DNA of 64,000 nucleotides from an uncultured Burkholderiales bacterium (lineage in GTDB: Bacteria > Pseudomonadota > Gammaproteobacteria > Burkholderiales > Burkholderiaceae_C). Position 1 is the first letter of the stretch. Each line of letters begins with the position of its first letter. The notes beneath the pieces were generated by a model. The model was not told where the DNA came from. It saw only the letters and a list, made by a program, of their open reading frames with translations, and searched no databases. The stretch covers positions 62,001 to 126,000 of the forward strand of contig CAMFGY010000006.1 in the NCBI GenBank assembly GCA_945952065.1, in the 5' to 3' direction. Positions 23,534 to 31,704 of the stretch are shown here, one piece after another. Position numbers and translations under genes: made by a program.

Positions 23534-26334
23534 CTCAAGGTGTATTGCGCTCCGCCAGCTCGCCATTTCCAGTGGCCAAGTTTTCGTCTCTTGTTTTGGC
23601 AATTGGCACAAGCGTGCTGCTGAGTGCTTGTTTTGGAGGGAGTGCCGGGGACCTGGTCGTTTCAGCACGCAAGCATGTGCAGGCGAACGATAAGAAAGCG
23701 GCGCTTATCGAATTGAAAAGCGCTTTGCAAAAAAGTCCGGGATTGGCTGAGGCCCGGTTTTTGTTGGGCGAGTTGCTGTTCGATAGCGGTGACTATGTGG
23801 GCGCAGTGGTCGAATTGCAAAAGGCCCAAGAACTTGGCTACGCGCCTGAGCAGGTTCTGCCACTGCTTGCAAAAGCGATGTATGCCAAAGGCCCTCCAGA
23901 AAAGGTGATTGAGCAGTTTTCCTCAGTCAAATTGAGTGAAGCTGCCGCGCAAGCTGAAATCCTGTCGATTGTGGCCGCCGCTCAATTGTCGGCTGGGCAC
24001 ACAGCTGATGCGAAGAAAAACGTGGAGGCGGCGTTGAGCGCTGACGCCAAGTCGTCAGCAGCCCAACTGGCGCAAGTCAGATTGCTGGCCAGCTCAAAAG
24101 ACTTTGAAGGCGCCTCGAAATTGCTGACGGAAGTGCTGAAGAGCCAACCCAATGACAGCGAGGCCCATCGCCTCAGAGGTGATTTGTTCTTGCTTGCGGG
24201 CCAGCGTCAGGAGGCCGCAGAAGCCTATAAGGCGGCCATCAAGTTCAATCGGCGGAATTATGGCGCTCACACCGCAATTTTGAATCTCTATTTGCAAGAA
24301 AAAGACCTGAAGGCGGCGGATAAGCAATTGGCGGAATTCAAAGCCGCGGAACCCTCGAGGCCTGATGTCAAATGGTTTGGTGCCTTGCTGGCCGTGGAAC
24401 GAGAGGATTTCAAGTCGGCTGGAGAATTGTCTCAGCAATTGTTGAAAATTGCGCCAGATAATCCTCAGGTCCTGCATCTAGGTGGCATCATTGATTTAAA
24501 GGCTGGCGCTTTTGTCCGTGCCGAAGCTAAATTGGGTCGCGCTGTACAAATGATGCCTGAGAACGTTCAGGTACGTTTGGCTTTGGCCCAAACTTACCTG
24601 AATATGGGAGATCCCGCCAAGGCTTTGAAGGCGCTTTCGCCATTATCGAATAATGGCAAGCCCAATTGGGAGGCGGCCGTGCTGATCGCCCAGGCTCATA
24701 TGATGCAAGGGGATTTGGCAAAGGCTGAAGCTTTTTATGAGATTGCTGCGAATCTCAACTCCACCGATTTCAATAGCCGAACTGCTTTGGCCTTGGCCCA
24801 ATTTGATAAAGGGCGTGCAGAGCAAGGTCTGAGTAAACTCAGTGCTTTGACATTGAGTGAATCAGGCGTAACCAGTGATCTCGCATTGATCGGCGTTTAT
24901 CTGCGCAAGAAAGATTACGATGCCGCGCTGCTTGCCGTTGAGCAAATGAAAAAAAAGCAGCCCAATTCGCCGATTGTGAGCAATTTGCGCGGGCAGATTG
25001 AGTTGCAACGGGGGCAAAACGATGCCGCAAGACAGGCTTTTGAAGCGACGCTGAAGATTGACCCGGGTTTTGTGCCCTCGGTGTTGGCTTTGGCAAGCCT
25101 GGACGAACAAAGTGGTAAAGCTGCTTTGGCGCAAACGCGGCTCGAAAAGTTTGTTGAAGCAAACCCTCAAAATGTGCGCGTCGCCATGGCCTTGAGTGTA
25201 CTGCGGGCCAAATTGGGGGCGGGCAAGGATGAACTGGTCGCTTTGCTGCAGAAAACGATCAAGAATAACGCCGCTTCGGTGGCGCCGCGCCTCGCTTTGG
25301 TTGACTTGTACTTGCAGGCCGACGAGCCTAAGCAGGCTTTGGCCAGTGCGCAGCAAGGTTTGGCTCAGATTCCTGACAATGCAGAGTTGTTGGATGCACT
25401 TGGCAAATCGCAATTCAAACTCGGCGAGTTGAATCAAGCCATATCCACCTACAACAAAATGGCGGTGCTTCAACCAGGCCAGCCAGAGCCGCATTTCCGT
25501 CTGGCGCAGATTCATTTAGAGCGGAAAGACCAAGCAGCAGCAGCCCAGAGCTTGAGAAAAGCGCTGTCCGTCAAAGGGGACTACCTGCCGGCTTTGCGGG
25601 GTTTGATTGGGCTGGAACTGGCGATGGGCAAGAAGTCAGAGGCCTTGGCGCTTGCGAAGTCGGTACAGAAGAGCCGCCCTGCCGAGTCGTTGGGTTATGC
25701 ATTTGAAGGTGATATCGCTGCAACGCAAAAAGACTGGCCCGGCGCAGCAAGGGCTTATCGCTCGGGTCTCGATCGGCAAAATTCCACCGAGCTGGCAATC
25801 AAGCTTCATAAAGCTTTGCAAGCCAGTGGTGGTGTCACCGATGCGGATAAATTTAGCCAACAGTGGATCGGCAAGTATCCAAAAGATGGTGTGTTTAGAA
25901 CCTATTTGGGTGACAGGGCCGTTCTCAAGGAAGATTGGGACTCTGCATTGCTGCACTATCAAAGCCTGTTGGCCATGAGTCCGGAAAGTCCTTCGATTCT
26001 CAACAATCTTGCCTTGATTCAAAATCGTAAGAAGAAGGGCTCGGGCTTGGATTTGGCTTTGAAAGCGACCCAGCTGGATCCGGGTAATGCATCCTACAAG
26101 GATTCATTGGCCGAGATTTACTTTGACAATGGCAATGTGGCGAAGGCAATTGAGACCCAAAGTGCGGCCTTGGCTGCGGCGCCAGATCGCCCCTGGTATC
26201 GCTTGCATTTAGCCAAGTACTATCTTGCGGCGGGGGATCGTGCGAAAGCCTCACAAGAATTGGCAAGCTTGGCGGCTTTGGGGGATAAATTCTCTGGCCA
26301 AGCAGAAGTAAAGGCGTTGCAAGCTAAATTGTAA
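23530..26334 (+). CDS. prsT: PEP-CTERM system TPR-repeat lipoprotein PrsT
   Basis: Large periplasm-facing lipoprotein of 934 residues. The signal peptide ends in a lipobox (VLLSAC, Cys near residue 35). The rest is a long array of tetratricopeptide repeats (for example ALIELKSALQKSPGLAEARFLLGELLFDSGDY) running to the C-terminus. It corresponds to the TIGR02917-type protein that accompanies prsK-prsR. A scaffold for polysaccharide assembly or export is the usual proposal and is not shown directly. The ATG overlaps the prsR stop (ATGA), so all three prs genes are co-transcribed. Confidence 0.94.
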   Translation: MTQGVLRSASSPFPVAKFSSLVLAIGTSVLLSACFGGSAGDLVVSARKHVQANDKKAALIELKSALQKSPGLAEARFLLGELLFDSGDYVGAVVELQKAQELGYAPEQVLPLLAKAMYAKGPPEKVIEQFSSVKLSEAAAQAEILSIVAAAQLSAGHTADAKKNVEAALSADAKSSAAQLAQVRLLASSKDFEGASKLLTEVLKSQPNDSEAHRLRGDLFLLAGQRQEAAEAYKAAIKFNRRNYGAHTAILNLYLQEKDLKAADKQLAEFKAAEPSRPDVKWFGALLAVEREDFKSAGELSQQLLKIAPDNPQVLHLGGIIDLKAGAFVRAEAKLGRAVQMMPENVQVRLALAQTYLNMGDPAKALKALSPLSNNGKPNWEAAVLIAQAHMMQGDLAKAEAFYEIAANLNSTDFNSRTALALAQFDKGRAEQGLSKLSALTLSESGVTSDLALIGVYLRKKDYDAALLAVEQMKKKQPNSPIVSNLRGQIELQRGQNDAARQAFEATLKIDPGFVPSVLALASLDEQSGKAALAQTRLEKFVEANPQNVRVAMALSVLRAKLGAGKDELVALLQKTIKNNAASVAPRLALVDLYLQADEPKQALASAQQGLAQIPDNAELLDALGKSQFKLGELNQAISTYNKMAVLQPGQPEPHFRLAQIHLERKDQAAAAQSLRKALSVKGDYLPALRGLIGLELAMGKKSEALALAKSVQKSRPAESLGYAFEGDIAATQKDWPGAARAYRSGLDRQNSTELAIKLHKALQASGGVTDADKFSQQWIGKYPKDGVFRTYLGDRAVLKEDWDSALLHYQSLLAMSPESPSILNNLALIQNRKKKGSGLDLALKATQLDPGNASYKDSLAEIYFDNGNVAKAIETQSAALAAAPDRPWYRLHLAKYYLAAGDRAKASQELASLAALGDKFSGQAEVKALQAKL

Positions 26335-26361
26335 AATTTAAGGGCTCGAATATTGTTGTGC

Positions 26362-26379
26362 TTGGCTGTGTTCATGCGA
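26362..26379 (+). promoter_or_regulatory. Candidate sigma-54 promoter upstream of the acyltransferase gene
   Basis: TTGGC-TGTGTTCA-TGCGA keeps the invariant GG and GC elements exactly 10 bases apart (GG 26364-26365, GC 26376-26377). It lies 47 bases before the acyltransferase ATG and just after prsT. It is weaker than the PEP-CTERM promoter, lacking the ACG after TTGGC, so a chance match is possible. Confidence 0.45.
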
Positions 26380-26423
26380 GTGTCGCGAATAGTTTGCGAG
26401 CTTGATTCAAAGGGGTCTTTGCG

Positions 26424-27722
26424 ATGAAGTCTGTACGCAGGTCGGGGCTCAAAAAGACTTTTCACCAATTGCTGCGGCGCGCACTGAGTGCTTTACCCAG
26501 TACGATTCGGTTTTCGTTCTACCGTTCAATGGTTGATTGTGATCCGGAACCGTCAAGTCGATTGGAATTGAAGATCGCGAATACCAAGTCGGAGTTGGAG
26601 GACTGTTTCCGAATCTTGCATGACGCTTATGTGGCCAGTGGTTTTATGAAGCCAGATCCATCGGGTATGCGTATCACCCCGTATCACGCTTTGCCGACCA
26701 CGACGACGCTGTGTGCAAAATATGATGGCAAAGTCGTTGGCACCATGTCAATGATTCGCGAGGGTGTATTCGGGTTTCCCTTGCAGCGTATCTTTGATCT
26801 GGAAGCTGTGCGGGCGAAGGGTGGGCAGATTGCTGAAATCTCGGCTTTGGCTGTTCATCCTGATATGCGGAAGACGGGTGGTGCAATACTATTTCCGCTG
26901 ATGAAATTTATGCATCAGTATTGCAGTGAGTTTTTTGACACCCGGCATCTGGTTATTGCGGTCAATCCAGACAAAATTGAGTTGTACGAGGCACTTCTAT
27001 TTTTCGAGCGTCTGCAGGAGATGCCTGTTGATAAGTATGATTTTGCCAATGGCGCCCCTGCGGTCGGTGCCACGCTCGATTTGTACCATGCCGCTGAACT
27101 CTTTAAAGTAGGGTATAAGGGTCGCCCGCCGCGCAAAAATATGCACAGATACTTCTTCTTGCAAGGTCTGCCCAATATTCAATTACCGCAACGACGCTAT
27201 CACACGACCAACGATCCGGTCATGACGCCGGAGTTGCTGGATCATTTCTTCAATCGCAAAAGTAAAGTCTTTGAAGAGTTGGATGATCGAAATAAAGCTT
27301 TGCTTTGGCAGATTTACAATATGGCTGAGTATCGTTCGGTGTTGCCGATGCTGGCTGGCAACCCGGTGCTCACACATCCACTGCGGCAACACCAGCGGTA
27401 TTCGATTCGCTGCCCTGGCGTTGTGAAATTGAAAACCAGTGAGTCCGAGTTGGAGCGGGCCTTTGTTTTACACGTGATTGAGGTGTCGCTGGGTGGTTTC
27501 CAGGCCGAATGCAAATTAGAAATTCCGGTCAATGCCAGCGGTTACGCCGAAATTGATCTGGGGCGTTCCGAGAGGTCGATTGTGGCGGTGAAGGTGGTTC
27601 GCCGTAAGGACGTTGACGGCAATCTGTTTTACGGTTTCAAATTGGATGAGCCGGATCCCTGCTGGCGTGATTGCGTTGCAGCCCTCGAGGTGGGGGTCAC
27701 TTCTGGGGATTTATTGCATTGA
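26424..27722 (+). CDS. FeeM-like acyltransferase with C-terminal PilZ-like domain
   Basis: The N-terminal ~300 residues resemble the PEP-CTERM/exosortase-associated acyltransferase family (TIGR03694 type), related to N-acyl amino acid synthases that join acyl-ACP to an amino acid. Visible features are FRILHDAYVASGFMKPDPSG, VGTMSMIRE and AEISALAVHPDMRKTGGAI, a GNAT-like cofactor region. The last ~110 residues look like PilZ: RYSIR (R325xxxR329), then EVSLGG at 353-358, where Glu replaces the usual Asp/Asn of (D/N)xSxxG. That would make activity responsive to cyclic di-GMP; this is inference. No membrane segment is seen. It follows prsT by 89 bases with its own candidate sigma-54 promoter. Confidence 0.85.
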   Translation: MKSVRRSGLKKTFHQLLRRALSALPSTIRFSFYRSMVDCDPEPSSRLELKIANTKSELEDCFRILHDAYVASGFMKPDPSGMRITPYHALPTTTTLCAKYDGKVVGTMSMIREGVFGFPLQRIFDLEAVRAKGGQIAEISALAVHPDMRKTGGAILFPLMKFMHQYCSEFFDTRHLVIAVNPDKIELYEALLFFERLQEMPVDKYDFANGAPAVGATLDLYHAAELFKVGYKGRPPRKNMHRYFFLQGLPNIQLPQRRYHTTNDPVMTPELLDHFFNRKSKVFEELDDRNKALLWQIYNMAEYRSVLPMLAGNPVLTHPLRQHQRYSIRCPGVVKLKTSESELERAFVLHVIEVSLGGFQAECKLEIPVNASGYAEIDLGRSERSIVAVKVVRRKDVDGNLFYGFKLDEPDPCWRDCVAALEVGVTSGDLLH

Positions 27723-27784
27723 GCGACTTGTGTCGACATGACAGGTTTTTCTTGAATAGATTGAGTTGTTCGACCAGAAGATTC

Positions 27785-28540
27785 ATGCGCAGGGTTTTTT
27801 TCGCTCTCTGCGCTTGCGTTTGCGTGTCTGCGAGTCGTGCAGATCTGCCTGCGACCATTGCCAAATTGAAACCATCGGTAGTCCTGGTTGGGATTTTTGG
27901 TGCGACAGACAATCCTCGATTTACCTTCAGGGGTACAGGGTTTGCGGTGTCATCTGGGCTTGAGCTCGTGACCAATGCACATGTCTTGCCGGAGACTTTA
28001 CCCACTGGCCCGGAACGCCAGTTGGCGGTGATGACTTGGTCGGGGGCGGGGCAGTGGCTGCATCGCAAGGCCAGTTTGCTCGCACTAGATCGGGCAAGCG
28101 ATCTGGCTTTGTTGCGCATGGAGGGGCCGCCCATCCCGCCCTTGAAAATTTCAGAGGCTCCTGCGCAAGAAGGACAGAGCGTTGCATTCATGGGTTTTCC
28201 AATTGGTGGCGCTTTGGGGTATTCCCATGTCACCCATCGAGGCTTGATTTCTTCAATTGCCGCCTTGGTGCTGCCGCCGCCGACCTCTCAGTTTTTGACC
28301 GAAAAATCCGTGGCTCAGTTGCGACGCGGCAATTTTCAAATCTATCAGCTCGATGCGACGGCTTATCCCGGCAACAGCGGGGGGCCGGTGTTTGACCCTG
28401 AAACCGGCGAATTGCTCGCCGTGATCAACAGCGTTTTGATCAAGGGCGCACGTGAAACGGCCCTGACACACCCGAGTGGCATCAGTTATGCCATTCCTGC
28501 TGCACAAGTGTCCGCCCTGTTGCAAGACAACAAGCGCTGA
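27785..28540 (+). CDS. Secreted trypsin-like serine protease (S1 family)
   Basis: Predicted periplasmic or extracellular protease of about 251 residues. It has a signal peptide (FFALCACVCVSASRA) and the catalytic triad in the segments TNAHVLP (His), DRASDLALLRM (Asp) and YPGNSGGPVF (Ser). No PDZ domain is present, so it is not a full DegP/HtrA. The ORF track start lies inside the acyltransferase gene; the ATG at 27785 just before the signal peptide is preferred, with AGAAG upstream. The gene follows the acyltransferase by 62 bases, suggesting a shared transcript. The substrate is unknown; matrix or PEP-CTERM protein processing is a guess. Confidence 0.85.
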   Translation: MRRVFFALCACVCVSASRADLPATIAKLKPSVVLVGIFGATDNPRFTFRGTGFAVSSGLELVTNAHVLPETLPTGPERQLAVMTWSGAGQWLHRKASLLALDRASDLALLRMEGPPIPPLKISEAPAQEGQSVAFMGFPIGGALGYSHVTHRGLISSIAALVLPPPTSQFLTEKSVAQLRRGNFQIYQLDATAYPGNSGGPVFDPETGELLAVINSVLIKGARETALTHPSGISYAIPAAQVSALLQDNKR

Positions 28541-28607
28541 ACTTCATAGCGGGCTGCTTTAGGGGATACTGGCCCCAAGAAAAGCAAAACAGTTGGAGTG
28601 TGCCCTT

Positions 28608-29759
28608 ATGTCCGCAGATGCTTTGTCAATTTGCATGCTGTCAGATGATTTTTTGCCCGGAGCAACCGGCGTGGGAAGTCATTTGCAAGTGGTCTGTCGA
28701 CGTTTGCAGGCACTGGGACATCGGGTCTCCATCATCACCACACGCCGCCCCTCTGAGCCTGAGTTTGAAGAATGGCATGGAGTGCGGGTGTACCGCGTCA
28801 AAACGGTCAAGGCTTTCGGCTTCTATCAAGCCATCCCTTCGGTCCAGACGCTTGAAAGCTTGTTGGACGATATTCAGCCCGATCTGGTTCACTTTCATTA
28901 CCTGGGTTGGATGCTGTTGCGCACACTGCCGCTGTGTGCTCGTCGTTCATTGCCGGTGGTGTACACCTATCACATGACCGAAGACCATCTGACCCAACCG
29001 CTGCCTATGCGGCCGTTTCGGCGTTTGATCGTGCGCAAGATTGTCGAAATATGCAATTCTGTGGATTTGGTGATTTCTGTTTCAGACAATTTGGCGGCAA
29101 CGCTGCCGGGTAAGGGCATCCATACACCGGTGCGCTTCATCAGCAATCCCGTGGATTTTGTGGCCGCTGATGAGGTGGAGCCCCAAGACAGAAGCGCGGG
29201 CTTTGCTGTGATGTTTGCGGGACGGCTGAACCCAGAGAAGAACATTCCCTTTTTGCTGCGCGGCTTTGCGCTGCTGCGTCAACGCGTTCCCGATGCGCAA
29301 CTATGGCTTGCGGGCTCAGGTGCGGACAAAGAGTCATTGCAACGTCAATGTGACTCCCTTGGATTAGGCGATTCAGTCCGATTCTTGGGTTTTCTGGGTC
29401 ATTCGGATTTGGCTCGGTATTACAAGGCCTGTGATGTCTTTGTGTTGCCTTCTTGGGTCGAAACCCAGGGTTTGGTGGCGATGGAGGCCATGTGGTTTGG
29501 CAAAGCTGTGATCGTGGCGGACTCGGTGGTTTCTGCGACCGAATTGGTTGAGCATGGCTTGAATGGCTACGTCGTGCGCGCCGATCAAGACCAAGAATTG
29601 GCAGAGCGGCTCATTTTCTTGTCCAGCGACCCTCAGTTGCGCGCCCAGATGGGGGCGGCAGGGCAGCGCCGATCTGAGCGCTTTGAAGCGGGACGAGTGA
29701 TGGAGGCCTTGGTGGACGCCTACCGCCAAGTACTGAGTCGGTCGCGGGCCCTCAAGTAG
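28608..29759 (+). CDS. Glycosyltransferase family 4 protein
   Basis: GT-B fold retaining glycosyltransferase of 383 residues. It shows the N-terminal Gly-rich loop DFLPGATGVGSHLQVVCRRL, FAGRLNPEKNIPFLLRGF at the start of the C-terminal Rossmann domain, and the donor-site EX7E-type region SWVETQGLVAMEAMWFGKAVIV. It is predicted to add a sugar to the lipid-linked repeat or a lipid. GGAG precedes the ATG at 28608; the ORF track's earlier TTG start is unlikely. It sits between the protease and the PEP-CTERM protein gene. Donor and acceptor are not predictable. Confidence 0.88.
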   Translation: MSADALSICMLSDDFLPGATGVGSHLQVVCRRLQALGHRVSIITTRRPSEPEFEEWHGVRVYRVKTVKAFGFYQAIPSVQTLESLLDDIQPDLVHFHYLGWMLLRTLPLCARRSLPVVYTYHMTEDHLTQPLPMRPFRRLIVRKIVEICNSVDLVISVSDNLAATLPGKGIHTPVRFISNPVDFVAADEVEPQDRSAGFAVMFAGRLNPEKNIPFLLRGFALLRQRVPDAQLWLAGSGADKESLQRQCDSLGLGDSVRFLGFLGHSDLARYYKACDVFVLPSWVETQGLVAMEAMWFGKAVIVADSVVSATELVEHGLNGYVVRADQDQELAERLIFLSSDPQLRAQMGAAGQRRSERFEAGRVMEALVDAYRQVLSRSRALK

Positions 29760-29827
29760 GCTTGAGTCGTGTCGGTTTTCTTTACAGTTGCACGCGCTGC
29801 CCTCGATGATTTTGCGTTGATGATTGC

Positions 29828-29840
29828 TAAGTTGTTGATT
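29828..29840 (+). promoter_or_regulatory. IHF-like site
   Basis: TAAGTTGTTGATT matches the reverse complement of the IHF consensus (YAAnnnnTTGATW) at every fixed position. It lies about 20 bases upstream of the sigma-54 -24 element, where IHF commonly bends DNA to bring an upstream-bound activator to the polymerase. Binding is inferred from pattern only. Confidence 0.5.
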
Positions 29841-29858
29841 CGTAATGAAATAAAAAAC

Positions 29859-29876
29859 TTGGCACGGCAACTGCTT
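29859..29876 (+). promoter_or_regulatory. Sigma-54 promoter of the PEP-CTERM protein gene
   Basis: TTGGCACGGCAACTGCTT carries the -24 element TGGCACG in full and the -12 GC exactly 10 bases after GG (GG 29861-29862, GC 29873-29874). The start of transcription would be near 29886, leaving a leader of about 60 bases before the ATG. The only sigma-54 activator seen in the window is PrsR, the expected regulator. Confidence 0.85.
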
Positions 29877-29898
29877 ATAGTTCACCGCAAGTGTGGTG

Positions 29899-29925
29899 GG
29901 CTGGGATTTCAAAGCAGCCTTTTTT
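29899..29925 (+). promoter_or_regulatory. Terminator-like hairpin in the PEP-CTERM leader
   Basis: GGCTG-11-CAGCC followed by six T residues lies between the predicted sigma-54 transcription start and the ATG. The 5-bp stem is short, but stem plus T-run resembles an attenuator. It could add a post-initiation control or be a weak, incidental structure. Confidence 0.35.
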
Positions 29926-29948
29926 GAATCTTGTTTAGAGGAACGAAC

Positions 29949-30767
29949 ATGAGTAAATTCAACAAGCTCGCAGTGGTTCTGGCAGCGGCTGTGGCCAGCT
30001 TTGCCGCTCACGCGGAATTCACGATCGACGATTTCAGCGTCAATCAAACCGAAATCTCCGACCAAAACAAGTCCGACGGTTTGGGCGTGTACAGCACCGT
30101 GACAGGCGCTGGCATCCTGGGCGGTTCGCGTTCTTTGTACGTCGAGCGCACTGGTGGTATCGGTGGTGACAATGCTGGCGTGAACTCGGCTATCTCTGCC
30201 GGTGTTGACGGTGGTACTTACGGCTACAGCACTGGCTCGAAGGCTGTCGGTCTGAGCTATATCCGCTGGGACGGCAGCGCCGCTGCAGGTGCTACCGCGA
30301 TCTCTGAAGCCAATTACAAGAGCCAGTTGCAAGTGAATGGCCTGGGCGGCTTCAACTTGGCTGCTCAAGGCGTTCAGTTCAAGATCAGCGTGATCGACTC
30401 GGACCTGGGCTTCCCCTTCACCATCCAGGCCTTCACCAGCGCGACTCAGTGGTCTAGCCTGACCCTGTTCGCTTCGATGGGCACTGGCACCTACACCATC
30501 ACCTTTGCTGACTTCATTGGCGCCGCTGGCCTGACCAATCAAGTTCTGCCGACCGGCGCTCTGCTGTCGACCGGTACTGGTGGTTCTGTGGACTTCTCCA
30601 GCCTGGGTGCTTTGCAGGCCATCGTGAACCCGACTTCGGCTTTCAAGGGTCAGATCGACCTGCAGATCGACGCTGCCGGTACCGTGCCTGAGCCAGCTTC
30701 CCTGGCCCTGGTTGGCCTGGCCCTGGTGGGTCTGGGTGTGGCCCGCCGCCAAAAGGCTGCCAAGTAA
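29949..30767 (+). CDS. PEP-CTERM sorting-domain protein (XrtA substrate)
   Basis: Secreted protein of 272 residues that should be recognised and cleaved by exosortase A and released into the extracellular matrix. It has a signal peptide (LAVVLAAAVASFAAHA), a Gly/Ser/Thr-rich body without cysteine (GGIGGDNAGVNSAISAG), and a C-terminal sorting signal: VPEPASLALVGLALVGLGVARR at about 246-267, i.e. the PEP box, a membrane helix and a basic tail. GAGGAA precedes the ATG; the ORF track start six codons earlier is less likely. A sigma-54 promoter and a strong terminator show that it is transcribed alone. A floc or matrix role is known for some such proteins and is inferred here. Confidence 0.94.
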   Translation: MSKFNKLAVVLAAAVASFAAHAEFTIDDFSVNQTEISDQNKSDGLGVYSTVTGAGILGGSRSLYVERTGGIGGDNAGVNSAISAGVDGGTYGYSTGSKAVGLSYIRWDGSAAAGATAISEANYKSQLQVNGLGGFNLAAQGVQFKISVIDSDLGFPFTIQAFTSATQWSSLTLFASMGTGTYTITFADFIGAAGLTNQVLPTGALLSTGTGGSVDFSSLGALQAIVNPTSAFKGQIDLQIDAAGTVPEPASLALVGLALVGLGVARRQKAAK

Positions 30768-30818
30768 TCAGATAGCACTGAAGGCCTCGTTGAATTGCGG
30801 GCCTTTGAAAGTGTCAGG

Positions 30819-30843
30819 AAGGGACCTTCGGGTCCCTTTTTTT
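30819..30843 (+). terminator. Rho-independent terminator after the PEP-CTERM gene
   Basis: AAGGGACC-TTCG-GGTCCCTT with a stable TTCG tetraloop followed by a T-run, about 50 bases after the stop codon. Together with the upstream sigma-54 promoter it defines a monocistronic unit. Confidence 0.93.
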
Positions 30844-30877
30844 ATCGCGCGGCAAAGTCTGTTTGCCGGCAGGTGTT

Positions 30878-31699
30878 TCAGTTTTGTTTTTCGGCTTTCA
30901 AAAGGCCTGTGCCCAAAACAGTGGCGGCGATGCCCAGGATGCGCAGGCCGCTGATCTGTTCACCGAAGACCCAGGCGCCGGCCAGTGCGGCAGATCCGCT
31001 GGCGATGGCCAGCTGAACGGGCACGATGACGCTGGCGCGACCGCGGTGAAAGGCAATTTGCAGCGAGACGAGGCCAATGACATTCGCGCCAATGACAGCC
31101 AATAGCAATGGGTTGCTCAGTAGTTGAAGGCTCAAGCTTGGTGAGTCAGCGGTCAAGGCCTTGGTCAAAATGGCGCCCGCCCCGAAGGAAAGCCCGACCA
31201 AGAGGGCGAGCAGCAATTCTGCTTTGTGCCCCATCTTCAGGGCCAGCAGCAAGCAAGCGGCGGCAACGAGTTGTCCGGCGATGAATGCAGTCAACTTCAG
31301 TGCATTCAATCCACTGGCGGCTGTGCTTGTGCTGTTCCAAGAAAGAAGGGCTGCGCCGAGCACGATGATCAAGACGCCCAACCATTCCAAGGGCCGCAGC
31401 CGCTCTTTCAAGAAGATGACCGCGAGAAAAACCAGCAGCAAGTCGCCGGCGGACATCAGTGGTTGAACAAGGCTGATGTCGCCGATCGCGGTGGCCTTGA
31501 CGAAAAAGACCCATCCCAAGCTGGTGGCCAAAAGCCCGCTGAGCCAGCGCCAGTCGCTCAGATGGTGGCGCAAGGCATTGGGCCGCTCGGGCAATTTCAG
31601 TTGTTCAGCTGCCTGGTGTTTGTCGGCGGACAGTTTCCAGAGAAAGTAGCCCAGTTGAATGAAAAGCGTGGCCGCAAGTGTGGTCAGAACAACGTCCAT
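30878..31699 (-). CDS. DMT-family (EamA-like) transporter
   Basis: Inner-membrane metabolite transporter of 273 residues with about ten hydrophobic segments arranged as two repeats. Examples are LTTLAATLFIQLGYFLWKL at the N-terminus and VIVPVQLAIASGSAALAGAWVFGEQISGLR in the last third. This is the EamA/drug-metabolite transporter pattern. The ORF track extends about 100 codons upstream into the nitroreductase gene; the ATG at 31699, 5 bases after that gene's stop, is the realistic start. It is probably co-transcribed with the nitroreductase and could export or import its product or substrate, which is inference. Confidence 0.85.
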   Translation of the reverse strand: MDVVLTTLAATLFIQLGYFLWKLSADKHQAAEQLKLPERPNALRHHLSDWRWLSGLLATSLGWVFFVKATAIGDISLVQPLMSAGDLLLVFLAVIFLKERLRPLEWLGVLIIVLGAALLSWNSTSTAASGLNALKLTAFIAGQLVAAACLLLALKMGHKAELLLALLVGLSFGAGAILTKALTADSPSLSLQLLSNPLLLAVIGANVIGLVSLQIAFHRGRASVIVPVQLAIASGSAALAGAWVFGEQISGLRILGIAATVLGTGLLKAEKQN

Positions 31700-31704
31700 G
31701 GGGG

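Noticed and set aside
29373-30752. 459-residue minus-strand ORF opposite the PEP-CTERM gene
   Set aside because: It runs through the sigma-54 promoter and the PEP-CTERM gene; its Gln/His/Ser-rich translation has no recognisable domain.
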